Assembly: GCA_036946415.1 (NCBI GenBank) | Contig: JAQIJD010000004.1 | Coordinates: forward strand, 1-64,000 | Length of the DNA stretch: 64,000 nt | Direction: 5' to 3' | Source: Sphingomonas_Q fennica_A | GTDB taxonomy: Bacteria > Pseudomonadota > Alphaproteobacteria > Sphingomonadales > Sphingomonadaceae | Shown here: positions 29,302-37,886 of the stretch, in pieces | Layout of the letters: each line of letters begins with the position of its first letter | Numbering within the stretch: position 1 is the stretch's first letter | Made by a program: the position numbers and the translations under genes | Notes under the pieces: model-generated | Databases searched by the model: none | Told to the model about the DNA's origin: nothing | What the model saw: the letters and a program-made list of their open reading frames with translations, nothing else

Positions 29302-30788
29302 CTCTCTGCTCCCTGATCGCCGGCGATGGCGGCCGGCAGCGAAATGCGGAAGGTGGCACCCTCCCCCAAGGCCGACCGGCACTGGATGGTGCCGCCCAGC
29401 CGGTAGACGACCGCGCGGACATGGGCGAGGCCGATCCCCTCGCCCGGCTGGTCCTGCGTGCCCGAGCGGCGGAAGAGATCGAAGATGCGGTCGTGATCGC
29501 GCGGATCGATGCCGCGGCCGTTGTCGGCCACCTCCACGATCACGCGCAGCCCCTCGCGCCAGCCGCTCACCTGGATGCGCGGGGGCCGGCCGGCGGCGGT
29601 ATATTTCAGCGCATTCTCGATGAGGTTGGACAGCACCTGTTCGATCGAGACGCGATCGGTGACGAGCGTCGGCAGCGGATCGGCGACGGCGACCTCCGCG
29701 TCCAGTTCGGCGATGCGATGGGCGAGGCTGTCGCGGATGCCCGCCACCATCGCGCCCAGATCGATCCGCTCGGGCGCGATCACGCGGCGGCCCTCGCGCG
29801 AGAGTTTCAGGATGGCGTTGATCAGCCGGTCCATCTTGGCGGTGGAGGTGCGGATGAAGCCGATCGCTTCGGGCAGATCCTCGCGCGCGGCGAGGCGTGC
29901 TTCCTCGGTCACGATCTGCGGCGCCTCGCGCTCGGCCACCTCGACCAGTTCGGCGATCGTGCCCGTCGCCGCCGCCAGTTCGGCGGTGAAGCCCATCACG
30001 TTGACCAGCGGCGAGCGGAGATCGTGGCTGACGATATAGGCGAACCGCTGGATTTCGGCATTGGCGAGCGACAGGTCCGCGGTGCGCGCCTTCACCTCGT
30101 CCTCCAGCGTGTCGTTCATCCGCGCCAGCCGCTCGCGCGAGCGGGCGAGATCGCGGGTATAGTGCAGCAGCAGCCACAGCGACGATCCGGCGACCAGCAG
30201 CAGCAGCACCGCGCACAGGCCGGTGATGGCGTAGAAGCGCCCGCGGCTGTACGCCAGCGTGGCGATCCGCTGGCGGAGAAGCTGCGCTTCGGCGGTCATC
30301 ATCGCGGTGGAGACGATGCGGACGCGGAACACCAGCGGATTGGCGGTGGCCAGAGCGAAGCGCCGCTCCGCCTCCGCCTGCCGGCCGGCGCGGACCAGCG
30401 TCATCGTCCGGTTCATCTCGGCCACATGCGCCCGGCTGAGCGGCAAGGCGGCGGCGACGTTGGCGCGCTGGACGGGATTGTCGCGCGTCAGTCGCTCGAT
30501 CGCATCGAGCGCGGGGAGGATGCGCCCGGCGGTGCGCCGGTAGATGCGTTCGGACAGGGGATTGGGCTTCAGCAGATAGCCGCGCCGCGCCGCCTCGGAC
30601 AGTTCGTTGAGGACGCGATAATCGGATATCGCCCGCTCGACGACATAGGTGTGCGTCACCCAGTCGACATGCTCCTGCATCCGCCTGACCGACCAGGCCG
30701 CCGCCAGCGCCGCGGACACCAGCGCCAGGAAGCCGAGCGCCACCAGCGTCAGGATCAGGCCGTTGAAGCGGCGCTCCGTGATCGTCAT
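29298..30788 (-). CDS. Membrane sensor histidine kinase with CHASE3-like domain
   Basis: A 496-residue sensor kinase. The first transmembrane helix is at about residues 9-31 and the second at about 187-209, with a CHASE3-like helical sensor between (SEAARRGYLLKPNPLSERIY is its core motif). A coiled coil leads to HisKA, whose phospho-His lies in FAYIVSHDLRSPLVNVMGF. It is followed by HATPase boxes NLIENALKYTA, ADNGRGID and GEGIGLAHVRAVV. The ATG at 30788 is preferred over a TTG at 30848. It is the first gene of a three-gene operon joined by four-base overlaps, coding for kinase, response regulator and receiver-kinase. Confidence 0.92.
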   Translation of the reverse strand: MTITERRFNGLILTLVALGFLALVSAALAAAWSVRRMQEHVDWVTHTYVVERAISDYRVLNELSEAARRGYLLKPNPLSERIYRRTAGRILPALDAIERLTRDNPVQRANVAAALPLSRAHVAEMNRTMTLVRAGRQAEAERRFALATANPLVFRVRIVSTAMMTAEAQLLRQRIATLAYSRGRFYAITGLCAVLLLLVAGSSLWLLLHYTRDLARSRERLARMNDTLEDEVKARTADLSLANAEIQRFAYIVSHDLRSPLVNVMGFTAELAAATGTIAELVEVAEREAPQIVTEEARLAAREDLPEAIGFIRTSTAKMDRLINAILKLSREGRRVIAPERIDLGAMVAGIRDSLAHRIAELDAEVAVADPLPTLVTDRVSIEQVLSNLIENALKYTAAGRPPRIQVSGWREGLRVIVEVADNGRGIDPRDHDRIFDLFRRSGTQDQPGEGIGLAHVRAVVYRLGGTIQCRSALGEGATFRISLPAAIAGDQGAES

Positions 30789-30899
30789 CGGGCGGGCGGG
30801 ATCGGCATCATCGCCCTTCGCGCTTACGGGGGCGGCGTGAATTTGCAAGCGAGCTGGAGGAATAGCGGGGACGGGGCTGATCCATGTGAGCGGCGGCCG

Positions 30900-31637
30900 T
30901 CAGCCGCGGCCGAGGAACGGCACCGTCAGCGGCAGCGCGGTGCTCTCGGTGAAGGCGACGTGGGGCGGCATGTCGAGCATGAGGAGCACGATCCGCGCCG
31001 TATCCTCGGCGGTCATGAAGGTCGCGGGGTCGCGGTCGGCCATGCCGGGCACCAGCTCGGTCGCGACCATACCGGGATGGTAGAGCGAAGAGGCGATGCC
31101 GTGCGCGCGCCCGTCAACCGCCAGCGAATGGTTGAGGCCGCGCAGCGCGAACTTGCTGGCCGAATAAGCGATCGTATCGGGGCGCGGCACCTGCGCCGAC
31201 AGGCTGCCGATGTGCAGCATCCGCCCCCCGCCCTGTGTTTTCATGTGGCGGAAGGCGGCGCGCGCGCAGAGGAAGGCGGAGGTGAGGTTCGCGTCCAGCA
31301 CCTGCCGCCACCGGTCGAGCGAAAGCGCCTCGGTCGGCGTATGATCGGCGATGCCGGCATTGTTGACGAGGATGTCGATCCGCCCGAACCGCGAAGCGAC
31401 GCCCGCGAACAGCGCCTCGACCGCGGCTTCGTCGGTCACGTCGCACGGCCGGCTTTCGGCGCTGCCGCCGGCCGCGCCGATCTCCGCCGCGAGCGCGTCC
31501 AGCCGCTCCGCCCGGCGCGCGACCAGCGCCACCCGCACGCCCGCCGCCGCCAGCGCGCGGGCGATGCCGGCACCGATGCCGGAGCTGGCGCCCGTCACGA
31601 TCGCCGTCTTGCCTGCCAGCCAATCCGCCACCGTCAT
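30900..31637 (-). CDS. Short-chain dehydrogenase/reductase
   Basis: A 245-residue classical SDR with unknown substrate. The cofactor motif TGASSGIG is near residues 16-23, ARRAERLD suggests NADP preference through the Arg pair, NNAGIAD is near 92, and the catalytic set is Ser of HIGSLSAQ, Tyr of IAYSASKFAL and the Lys four residues on. The C-terminal segment around TAEDTARIVLLMLDMPPHV is as in YdfG/NADP-dependent serine dehydrogenase-like members. It diverges from infC and lies 111 bases upstream of the two-component cluster on the same strand. Confidence 0.85.
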   Translation of the reverse strand: MTVADWLAGKTAIVTGASSGIGAGIARALAAAGVRVALVARRAERLDALAAEIGAAGGSAESRPCDVTDEAAVEALFAGVASRFGRIDILVNNAGIADHTPTEALSLDRWRQVLDANLTSAFLCARAAFRHMKTQGGGRMLHIGSLSAQVPRPDTIAYSASKFALRGLNHSLAVDGRAHGIASSLYHPGMVATELVPGMADRDPATFMTAEDTARIVLLMLDMPPHVAFTESTALPLTVPFLGRG

Positions 31638-31714
31638 CCTCCCCGTCCGGCGGCCTGCGGCCACTTCCAGAATCGGCCTATGTGCCCTATATGGCACCCT
31701 GAACCGGTTTGTCG

Positions 31715-31731
31715 AAGGAGACCATCCCATA
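31715..31731 (+). promoter_or_regulatory. Ribosome site pointing to an ATA start for infC
   Basis: AAGGAG at 31715-31720 is followed, after eight bases, by ATA at 31729-31731 in the infC frame. The next ATG (31741) is 20 bases from the site, too far for normal initiation. Non-AUG starts are established for infC elsewhere (AUU in E. coli). Confidence 0.7.
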
Positions 31732-32280
31732 CGTCCGCCCATGATGCGCCGCCCGCTGGGCGCGCCGCCACTGCCGCTGAATGGCCCCCGTTTCAACGAG
31801 TTCATCCAGAGCCAGAAGGTTCGGGTGATCGACGAGAACGGCGAGAATCTGGGCGTGATGTACACGCGCGAGGCGATGGAGCAGGCGCGCGAGATGGGTC
31901 TCGATCTGGTCGAGGTGTCGCCCAACGCCGATCCGCCGGTCGCCAAGTTCCTCGATGTCGGCAAGTTCAAATATGAGACGCAAAAGAAGGCGAACCTCGC
32001 CCGCAAGTCTCAGAAGACGCAGGAGATCAAGGAGATCAAGATGCGTCCGAACATCGACGACCACGATTACGACACCAAGATGAAGAAGGTGCACGAATTC
32101 ATCGAGGAAGGCGACAAGGTGAAGGTCACTTTGCGCTTCCGCGGGCGCGAGATGGCGCACGGCCAGCTCGGCATGGCCGTCCTCCAGCGGGTGCAGGCCG
32201 ATACGCTGGAAGTCGCCAAGGTCGAACAGCATCCGCGCATGGAAGGCCGGCAGATGCTTATGGTGCTCTCGCCGAAATAA
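31729..32280 (+). CDS. infC: Translation initiation factor IF-3
   Basis: Binds the 30S subunit, blocks premature 50S joining and discriminates start codons. The N-terminal domain (to about residue 85) begins GPRFNEFIQSQKVRVIDENG and contains GLDLVEVSPNADPPV. A lysine-rich linker follows (YETQKKANLARKSQKTQEIK), then the C-terminal domain with EIKMRPNIDDHDYDTK and VTLRFRGREMAHG. The product is about 183 residues, standard for the family. An ATA at 31729, at ideal distance from AAGGAG, is the predicted start; ATGs at 31741 and 31744 are alternatives. Rare start codons let IF-3 repress its own synthesis in E. coli, and the same may hold here. The usual rpmI/rplT genes do not follow. Confidence 0.93.
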   Translation: MRPPMMRRPLGAPPLPLNGPRFNEFIQSQKVRVIDENGENLGVMYTREAMEQAREMGLDLVEVSPNADPPVAKFLDVGKFKYETQKKANLARKSQKTQEIKEIKMRPNIDDHDYDTKMKKVHEFIEEGDKVKVTLRFRGREMAHGQLGMAVLQRVQADTLEVAKVEQHPRMEGRQMLMVLSPK

Positions 32281-32292
32281 GCTTGGCGTTAT

Positions 32293-32430
32293 GTTTTGAT
32301 CCACTAACGTGGATGCGGCACCGGCCCGCTCCCCCACCCGACCTCCCACAGAGTATCCTGATTGGGAGGTCGGGTGGGGGAGCGGGCCGGCGCCGTCCCT
32401 GATCCAGCTTGCTGGATCAGCTCGCAAAAC
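32293..32430. repeat. Nested palindromic element after infC, with a perfect 28-bp inverted repeat
   Basis: The main stem pairs 32321-32348 with 32363-32390 without a mismatch around a 14-base loop. It is flanked by a small hairpin ATCCAC-TAAC-GTGGAT (32299-32314) and by a 10-bp stem at 32399-32408/32411-32420. GTTTTG at 32293 and CAAAAC at 32425 pair across the whole unit. It separates convergent infC and the M24 gene and may terminate both, or be a mobile palindromic repeat. Confidence 0.85.
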
Positions 32431-32432
32431 GT

Positions 32433-33794
32433 TCAGTCGAACGCCAGCAGCCGGTCCGGCGTCAGCCAGAAGGGCGGCAGGCACAGCGGGATCGAGGACA
32501 AAGGCAGCACCGCCTCCGCCACCGCCACGCCCAACACGTCGGCCATGAAGCGCCGCCGCGCGCCGATCCGCGCCCACAGCGCCGGATGCCGGGCGGCGAT
32601 GTCGGCGCGGAGGGCGGCATCGGCGAAGACCACGCTGTCCTCGCAGTTGAGCGCCCAGCCGTCGCGCATCGGCGTCGGGATCACGTCCACCTGCATGTGC
32701 ATGCCCGATCGGATGCGATCGGCGGAGCCCGGCCGGACCGGCGTGGTCGACCATTCCTCATGCCCGGTCAGGTGGCCGGGATTGAGCAGCGAGCGGAGGC
32801 CGCCCTCCGCCAGCGTCTCGCGGACCGCCGCCTCGAGCGTGCCACCCGCGACGCCGATGTCCGCCACCGCATACCAGCGGGCGAGGCCCAGGAAATAGGC
32901 CTTGGCCACCGCCTCGAAATCCGCATCGCCATCGGTGACGAGGCCGGCGCGTGCCGTCAGCCCGCCCCACAGGCCGACCGCGGTGGAGACGCCGTCGCCC
33001 TTGCCGATCCGCCGCGCGCCGGCGCTGGCGAGGCCGATCACAGCACCGCCCGCCGCATCGCCGGAGGCGAGCATCGCGTGGACGCCCATCGGCTCGCCGC
33101 GATAGCCCATCCGCGCCGCCGCCTCGCGCTCGCTGTCGCCGGGGCGGATGGCGGAGACGACCGACCACACCATCTCCGATGCGCGCACCGCCGCCTGTTC
33201 GAAGATCGCGATCTGGTCCGCGTCGATGATCGAGCGCAGGCCCCGCTCGGGATGCAGCATCACATGCGTCGCATCCGTCACCTGGCCTGCGATGCGGCGG
33301 ACGGCGGCGACATAGGGTTCGGGCACGAAGACCGGCGCTGGCCCCTCCTCGCCCCACTCCTCAGGCTCGAGATATTTCCAGCCGATCACGCCGACCCGGT
33401 CGGCCGTGCCGATCCCGGCGTCGCGCAGCACGTCAGTCAGCCGCGGGGCCTGCGTGCGATCCTGCCCCGGCAGGCTCATCGTCTGGGAGAGGCGCACGGC
33501 GAGGCCGGGCAGCGGCGAGATGCGGGCATAAGGCACGCATTCGTTGCCTGTCACCAACACGCGCCGGCCGCCGGGGCCGAGCAGCAGCACTGCCTCCTCG
33601 AAGCGCGGCTCGAACCCGGAGAGGAAGGCGACGTTGGCCAGATGCTCGCGATCGGCATAGACGAACAGCCAGTCGGTGCCCGCCGCCGCCAGTGCGGCAT
33701 CGCAGCGTGCGGCATATGCTTCGCCCGAAAGCGGCGCCGGTTCCGCAACCGGGCCGAAATCGGGTATGGCGATGGGGCGGAGTGTGACGGACAT
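32433..33794 (-). CDS. M24 (creatinase/aminopeptidase P fold) family hydrolase
   Basis: A 453-residue protein with the pita-bread fold of the M24 family, covering Xaa-Pro dipeptidases and creatinase-like enzymes. The N-terminal domain (about 1-170) contains LFVYADREHLANVAFLSGFEPRF. The C-terminal domain has NPGHLTGHEEWSTTP and SGMHMQVDVIPTP, and ends with a cluster NCEDSVVF. The canonical metal ligands (Asp, Asp, His, Glu, Glu) are not all evident, as GHEEW replaces the usual GHG(I/V)G, so activity and metal binding are uncertain. It converges on infC and diverges from the acylase gene at 33874. Confidence 0.72.
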   Translation of the reverse strand: MSVTLRPIAIPDFGPVAEPAPLSGEAYAARCDAALAAAGTDWLFVYADREHLANVAFLSGFEPRFEEAVLLLGPGGRRVLVTGNECVPYARISPLPGLAVRLSQTMSLPGQDRTQAPRLTDVLRDAGIGTADRVGVIGWKYLEPEEWGEEGPAPVFVPEPYVAAVRRIAGQVTDATHVMLHPERGLRSIIDADQIAIFEQAAVRASEMVWSVVSAIRPGDSEREAAARMGYRGEPMGVHAMLASGDAAGGAVIGLASAGARRIGKGDGVSTAVGLWGGLTARAGLVTDGDADFEAVAKAYFLGLARWYAVADIGVAGGTLEAAVRETLAEGGLRSLLNPGHLTGHEEWSTTPVRPGSADRIRSGMHMQVDVIPTPMRDGWALNCEDSVVFADAALRADIAARHPALWARIGARRRFMADVLGVAVAEAVLPLSSIPLCLPPFWLTPDRLLAFD

Positions 33795-33873
33795 GATGCT
33801 CCCTCTGTCGGTTGCATATGCCTTATATATGATTTTAGACTTTGGCGATCACGATACGAACAGGGGGCCTGCC

Positions 33874-36131
33874 ATGAACCGACCGATTGCCGTCACGCTT
33901 GCCGCGATCCTGCTGGCCGGCACCGCGTCGGCCCAGCCGCAGCCGGCGGCCCGCGACGATGCCCGCGCCGCCCGCGTGACGATCGTGCGCGACGATTTCG
34001 GCATCGCCCACATCCACGGGGCCACGGACGCGGATGCGGTGTTCGGCATGATCTACGCGCAGGCGGAGGATGATTTTCCGCGGATCGAGCGCAATTATCT
34101 GACGGCACTCGGCCGTCTGGCGGAAGCGGACGGGGACAAGGCGCTGTGGCAGGATCTGCGCCAGCGGCTCTACACCGATCCGGCGGCGCTCAAGGCAACC
34201 TATGCCGCCTCCCCCGCCTGGCTGCGCGCGTTGATGGATGCGTGGGCGGCCGGCCTCAACCATTATCTGGCGACCCACCCGCAGGTGCGCCCGCAGGCCC
34301 TCACCCGGTTCGAGCCGTGGATGCCGCTCGCTTTCTCCGAGGGCAGCATCGGCGGCGATATCGAGCGCGGCGTCGATCTTGACCAGCTCAAGGCCTTCTA
34401 CGGCAACACCCCCGCCCCACCGATCGCCGAGACGCGGCGCATCGCCGCCGCGCGGTTCGAGGAACCGAAGGGGTCGAACGGCTTCGCCATCGGCCCTGCG
34501 CGCAGCGCCAGCGGCCACGCGCTGCTATGGATCAACCCCCACACCTCCTTCTACTTCCGCGCCGAGCAGCAGGTGTCGAGCGACGAAGGGCTGGACGCTT
34601 ACGGCGCCGCCACCTGGGGGCAATTCTTCGTCTATCAGGGCTTCAACCGCGACGTGGGGTGGATGCACACGTCGAGCGGGGTCGACAATATCGACGAATT
34701 CGCGGTCGAGGTGGCGCGCCGCAACGGGCAACTGGCCTATCGCTACGGCCGCGAGTGGCGGCCGCTGAAGACCCGCACGATCGACCTCGCCGTCCGTCAG
34801 CCCGACGGCAGCATGGCGCACGCGCAGCTTCACCACCTACGCCACGCATCACGGCCCGGTGATCCGCGCCGAAAACGGCCGCTGGGTGGCCGTCGCCATG
34901 CTGGACAGTCCGCAGGCGGCGCTGGAACAGAGCTTCCTGCGCACCAAGACGCGCGATCTCGCCTCCTTCCTGGCGGTGGCGGAACGGCGGGCCAATTCCT
35001 CCAACAACACGCTGTTCGCCGCGCGCGATGGGACGATCGCCTATCTCCACCCGCAGTTCGTGCCCGTCCGCGACGATCGCTTCGACTATCGCCGCCCCGT
35101 CGACGGCAGCGATCCCGCGACGGACTGGAAGGGCCTGCATGCGCTGGCCGATCTGCCCAAGGCCGTCTTGCCCAGGAGCGGCTGGGTGATGAACACCAAC
35201 AACTGGCCCTACAGCGCCGCCGGACCGGACAGCCCCCGCGCCGCCGATTTCCCCCGCTACATGGACCAGTTCGGCGAGAATCCGCGCGGGGTCCATGCCA
35301 CCGCGATCCTGTCCGGCACGAAGAAGTTCACGCCCGCCACGCTGACCGCCGCCGCCTACGACAGCTTCCTGCCGCTGTTCGACCAGCAAATCCCCGGCCT
35401 CGCCCGCGGGGGTGGCGGCGCTCGGGGCGGGCGACCCCCGCCGCCAGCGCCTCGCAGCACCGCTGGCGATGCTGACGGGGTGGGACCGGCGCTGGTCGAC
35501 CAGTTCGCAGCCGACCAGCCTCGCCGTCCATTGGGGCGAGGCACTGTTCAAGCAGGAAGGCCCCAAGGCCGAGGCGGCGACGATGCCGCTGTTCACCTGG
35601 CTGGCGGAGCGGACGAGCGATGCCGATCGCGTCGCCGCCCTCGATACGGCGCTGGCGACGATGACCGAGACCTATGGCGATTGGCGGATCGCCTGGGGGC
35701 GGATCAACCGCCTCCAGCGGATCAGCGGCGCGATCGACCAGCAGTTCGACGACCGGCGCCCCAGCCTGCCGGTGGGCTTCACGTCGGGCAATTTCGGCTC
35801 GCTCGCGGCATTCAGCGTCACCCGCCAACCGGGGCAGCGCTGCCTCTACGGCACGACCGGCAACAGCTTCGTGGCGGCGGTGGAGTTCGGCCCCGCGGTC
35901 AAGGCGTGGGCGGTCTCGGTCGGGGGCGAGAACAGCGACCCCGCCTCGCCCCATTTCGACGATCAGCTGCGCCCCTATGCCGCGGGCAAGCTCCGCCCCG
36001 TGCCGCTGACCGCGGCGGCGCTGAAGCCCTTCGCCGCCCGCGCCTACCATCCCGGCGCCGCGCGCGCCGACGACGGCAAGCGCCGCACCGCGCCCGTGCC
36101 GATCGGCGACGGGCCGTGCATGGCGGAATAG
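33874..36131 (+). pseudogene. Penicillin/acyl-homoserine-lactone acylase family, two +1 frameshifts (possible sequencing errors)
   Basis: An exported Ntn-hydrolase that cleaves acyl-amide bonds (beta-lactam or acyl-homoserine-lactone acylase group). The ATG at 33874 starts a signal peptide ending TASA-QP, then VTIVRDDFGIAHIHG opens the alpha subunit. The nucleophile Ser lies in KGSNGFAIG, the new N-terminus after autoprocessing. The frame breaks between about 34803 and 34832, continues with GPVIRAENGRWVAV, NTLFAARDGTIAYLHP and MNTNNWPYSAAG, then breaks at the G run 35408-35412. The last frame gives LTGWDRRW, GFTSGNFGSLAAF and ends at 36131. With one base removed at each site the product is about 751 residues, full length. 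Confidence 0.78.
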
Positions 36132-36159
36132 CGCCGGCGCGGGCGGCCGGGGTCGGCCG

Positions 36160-36921
36160 TCAGGGCCGCGGCGGCTGGCGGCCGGCGGCCAGCAGCAGAT
36201 CGAGCGCGCCCTTGATGAGTTCGCTCATCCGCGCGCCCGCCGCGTCGGCATCGCCGGCGATGATCGCATCGGCCACGCGCTTGTGCTCGCGCGCGCTGGC
36301 GCGGGGCACGCCCTTATAATCGTTGGTGCGGCGGATCGAGAAACGCAGCGTCGTCTCCACCAGATCGGTGAACTGGCGCAGGAAGCGGTTGTTGCTGGCG
36401 GCGAGCACCGCGACGTGGAAGCCGATGTCCGCCTCCAGCGCATCGTCCTCGCCGCGTTCCGCCGCCATCATCCGCCCGATCGCCTCCACGATCGTGCGGC
36501 GTTGCGGGCCGGTGGCGGAATGGGCGGCGAGCACCGCGGCGCGCGGCTCGATCCCCATGCGGATGTCGGTGAAGTCGATCAGCAGCTCGATCGAGAAAGC
36601 GCGCTCCAGCATCCATTTCAGGACGTCGGGATCGAGCAGGTTCCAGTTCGCTTCCGGCTGCACCACCGTGCCCGCCCGCTTGCGCGCGAACAGCAGGCCC
36701 TTGGCGGTCAGCATCTTCACCGCTTCGCGCACCACCGGGCGGCTGGCGCCATATTGCGCGCACAGCGCCGCTTCGGTGGGGAAGGGGCGGCCGGCCTTGT
36801 AGCTCTCCGTCACGATCGCATGGCCGAGCGCGGCGACGATGCTGCCGGTCAGGTTCAGCCCGTCCTCGCTCGGCGGGCGTTCGATCGGGGCGGTAGAGCC
36901 GTCGGGCATCGCTTCCATCAT
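36160..36921 (-). CDS. GntR family regulator, FCD/FadR subgroup
   Basis: A 253-residue repressor-type regulator. The winged helix-turn-helix spans about residues 24-95 (FPTEAALCAQYGASRPVVRE, then VKMLTAKGLLFARKRAGTVV). The all-helical FCD effector domain (about 110-240) has Asp and His residues positioned for a metal-dependent sugar-acid site (DFTDIRMGIEPRA, GFHVAVLAASNN, REHKRVADAI). FCD members such as DgoR sense galactonate or related acids, so it is the likely regulator of the adjoining galactose locus. It follows the SMP-30 gene by 14 bases on the same strand. TAAGTATGA sites nearby may be its operators. Start ATG 36921 or 36918. Confidence 0.9.
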   Translation of the reverse strand: MMEAMPDGSTAPIERPPSEDGLNLTGSIVAALGHAIVTESYKAGRPFPTEAALCAQYGASRPVVREAVKMLTAKGLLFARKRAGTVVQPEANWNLLDPDVLKWMLERAFSIELLIDFTDIRMGIEPRAAVLAAHSATGPQRRTIVEAIGRMMAAERGEDDALEADIGFHVAVLAASNNRFLRQFTDLVETTLRFSIRRTNDYKGVPRASAREHKRVADAIIAGDADAAGARMSELIKGALDLLLAAGRQPPRP

Positions 36922-36935
36922 CGGGGCGTGCCGGA

Positions 36936-37802
36936 TCAGCCGGCGAACGCGTTCGTCGGCAAGCCTATCACGCCGGGATCGATCTCGAACAGGGCCCCGG
37001 CCAATGCCTCCCCCTCGGCGCCGAGCGCGGCGGAGGTGACGAACATCCGGTCAAGCGCGTCACCCGCGAAGGTGCAGCTGGTGATGTTGGTCGCCGGCAG
37101 GGCGATGGCGCGCACCGGACGTCCGGCCGGATCGAAGCGCGTCACCCGCCCGCCGCCCCAGTGCGCCACCCACAGGTGGCCGTCCGCATCCACCGTCATC
37201 CCGTCCGGATAGCCCCACTCCTCCTCGAACGCGACGAACGTCTCGCGCGGGCCGAGGCTGCCGTCGGGGCGGAGCGCGAAGCGGTAGATCAGGCGGCGGC
37301 CGCTGTCGCTATGGTAGAGCGTACCGCCGTCCGGGCTGAAGCAGGGGCCGTTCGTGACCTGGTAGCCGTCGTCCACCCGCACCGGGCTGCCGCCCGGATC
37401 GAGCCGGTAGAAGGCGCCGCTCGCCTCCTTGTCGCGATCGTCCTTGCTGCCGAACCACAGGCGGCCGGCGGCGTCCACCTTGGCGTCGTTCAGCCGGTTG
37501 TGGGGGCTATCGGCCTCGGGCGCGTGGAGCGGTTCGATCGCGACGGGATCGAGGGCAAGGGCGGCGATCCCGCTCCGGAAGCCCGCCAGCAGATCGGTGC
37601 GGCCGGCGCGCTCGACCACCCAGCCGATCGGTTCGGGCATCGCCCAGTCCGTCACCTGGCCGTCCGCCAGCCGCAATGACGACAGCCGCCGGCCGACGAT
37701 GTCGACCCAGAACAGGCAGCCGCGCGCCGCACTCCACATCGGCCCTTCGCCCAGCACGTCGCGCGTGCCCCGATCGACCACCCGCACATCCGCCACGGCC
37801 AT
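36936..37802 (-). CDS. SMP-30/gluconolactonase family lactonase (putative galactonolactonase)
   Basis: A 288-residue six-bladed beta-propeller hydrolase that opens aldonolactones. Metal-binding residues are visible: Glu in LGEGPMW (about 18-20), Asn in NRLNDAKVD, Asp in GYPDGMTVD, with Asn in QVTNGPCFS. By context it would hydrolyse galactono-lactone made by the sugar dehydrogenase in this locus; this is inferred, not shown by the residues. It diverges from the ABC transporter operon across an 84-base promoter region and is followed by the GntR gene. Confidence 0.85.
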   Translation of the reverse strand: MAVADVRVVDRGTRDVLGEGPMWSAARGCLFWVDIVGRRLSSLRLADGQVTDWAMPEPIGWVVERAGRTDLLAGFRSGIAALALDPVAIEPLHAPEADSPHNRLNDAKVDAAGRLWFGSKDDRDKEASGAFYRLDPGGSPVRVDDGYQVTNGPCFSPDGGTLYHSDSGRRLIYRFALRPDGSLGPRETFVAFEEEWGYPDGMTVDADGHLWVAHWGGGRVTRFDPAGRPVRAIALPATNITSCTFAGDALDRMFVTSAALGAEGEALAGALFEIDPGVIGLPTNAFAG

Positions 37803-37814
37803 CTCCCTCGATAA

Positions 37815-37858
37815 TAAGTATGACTTAATTTGACGCGCCGGGAAATCCATAGCATATC
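37815..37858 (+). promoter_or_regulatory. Putative promoter and operator of the galactose ABC operon
   Basis: TAAGT-ATG-ACTTA (37815-37827) is a 13-base palindrome. It sits directly before TTGACG (37830-37835), which with CATATC (37853-37858) forms a 17-base-spaced promoter-like pair. The transcript would start near 37865, leaving a short leader with AGGGGAG before the GTG at 37887. TAAGTATGA recurs at 47616. Confidence 0.5.
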
Positions 37859-37886
37859 TTCGGGCGTGAGAGGGGAGTGGGGCCTG

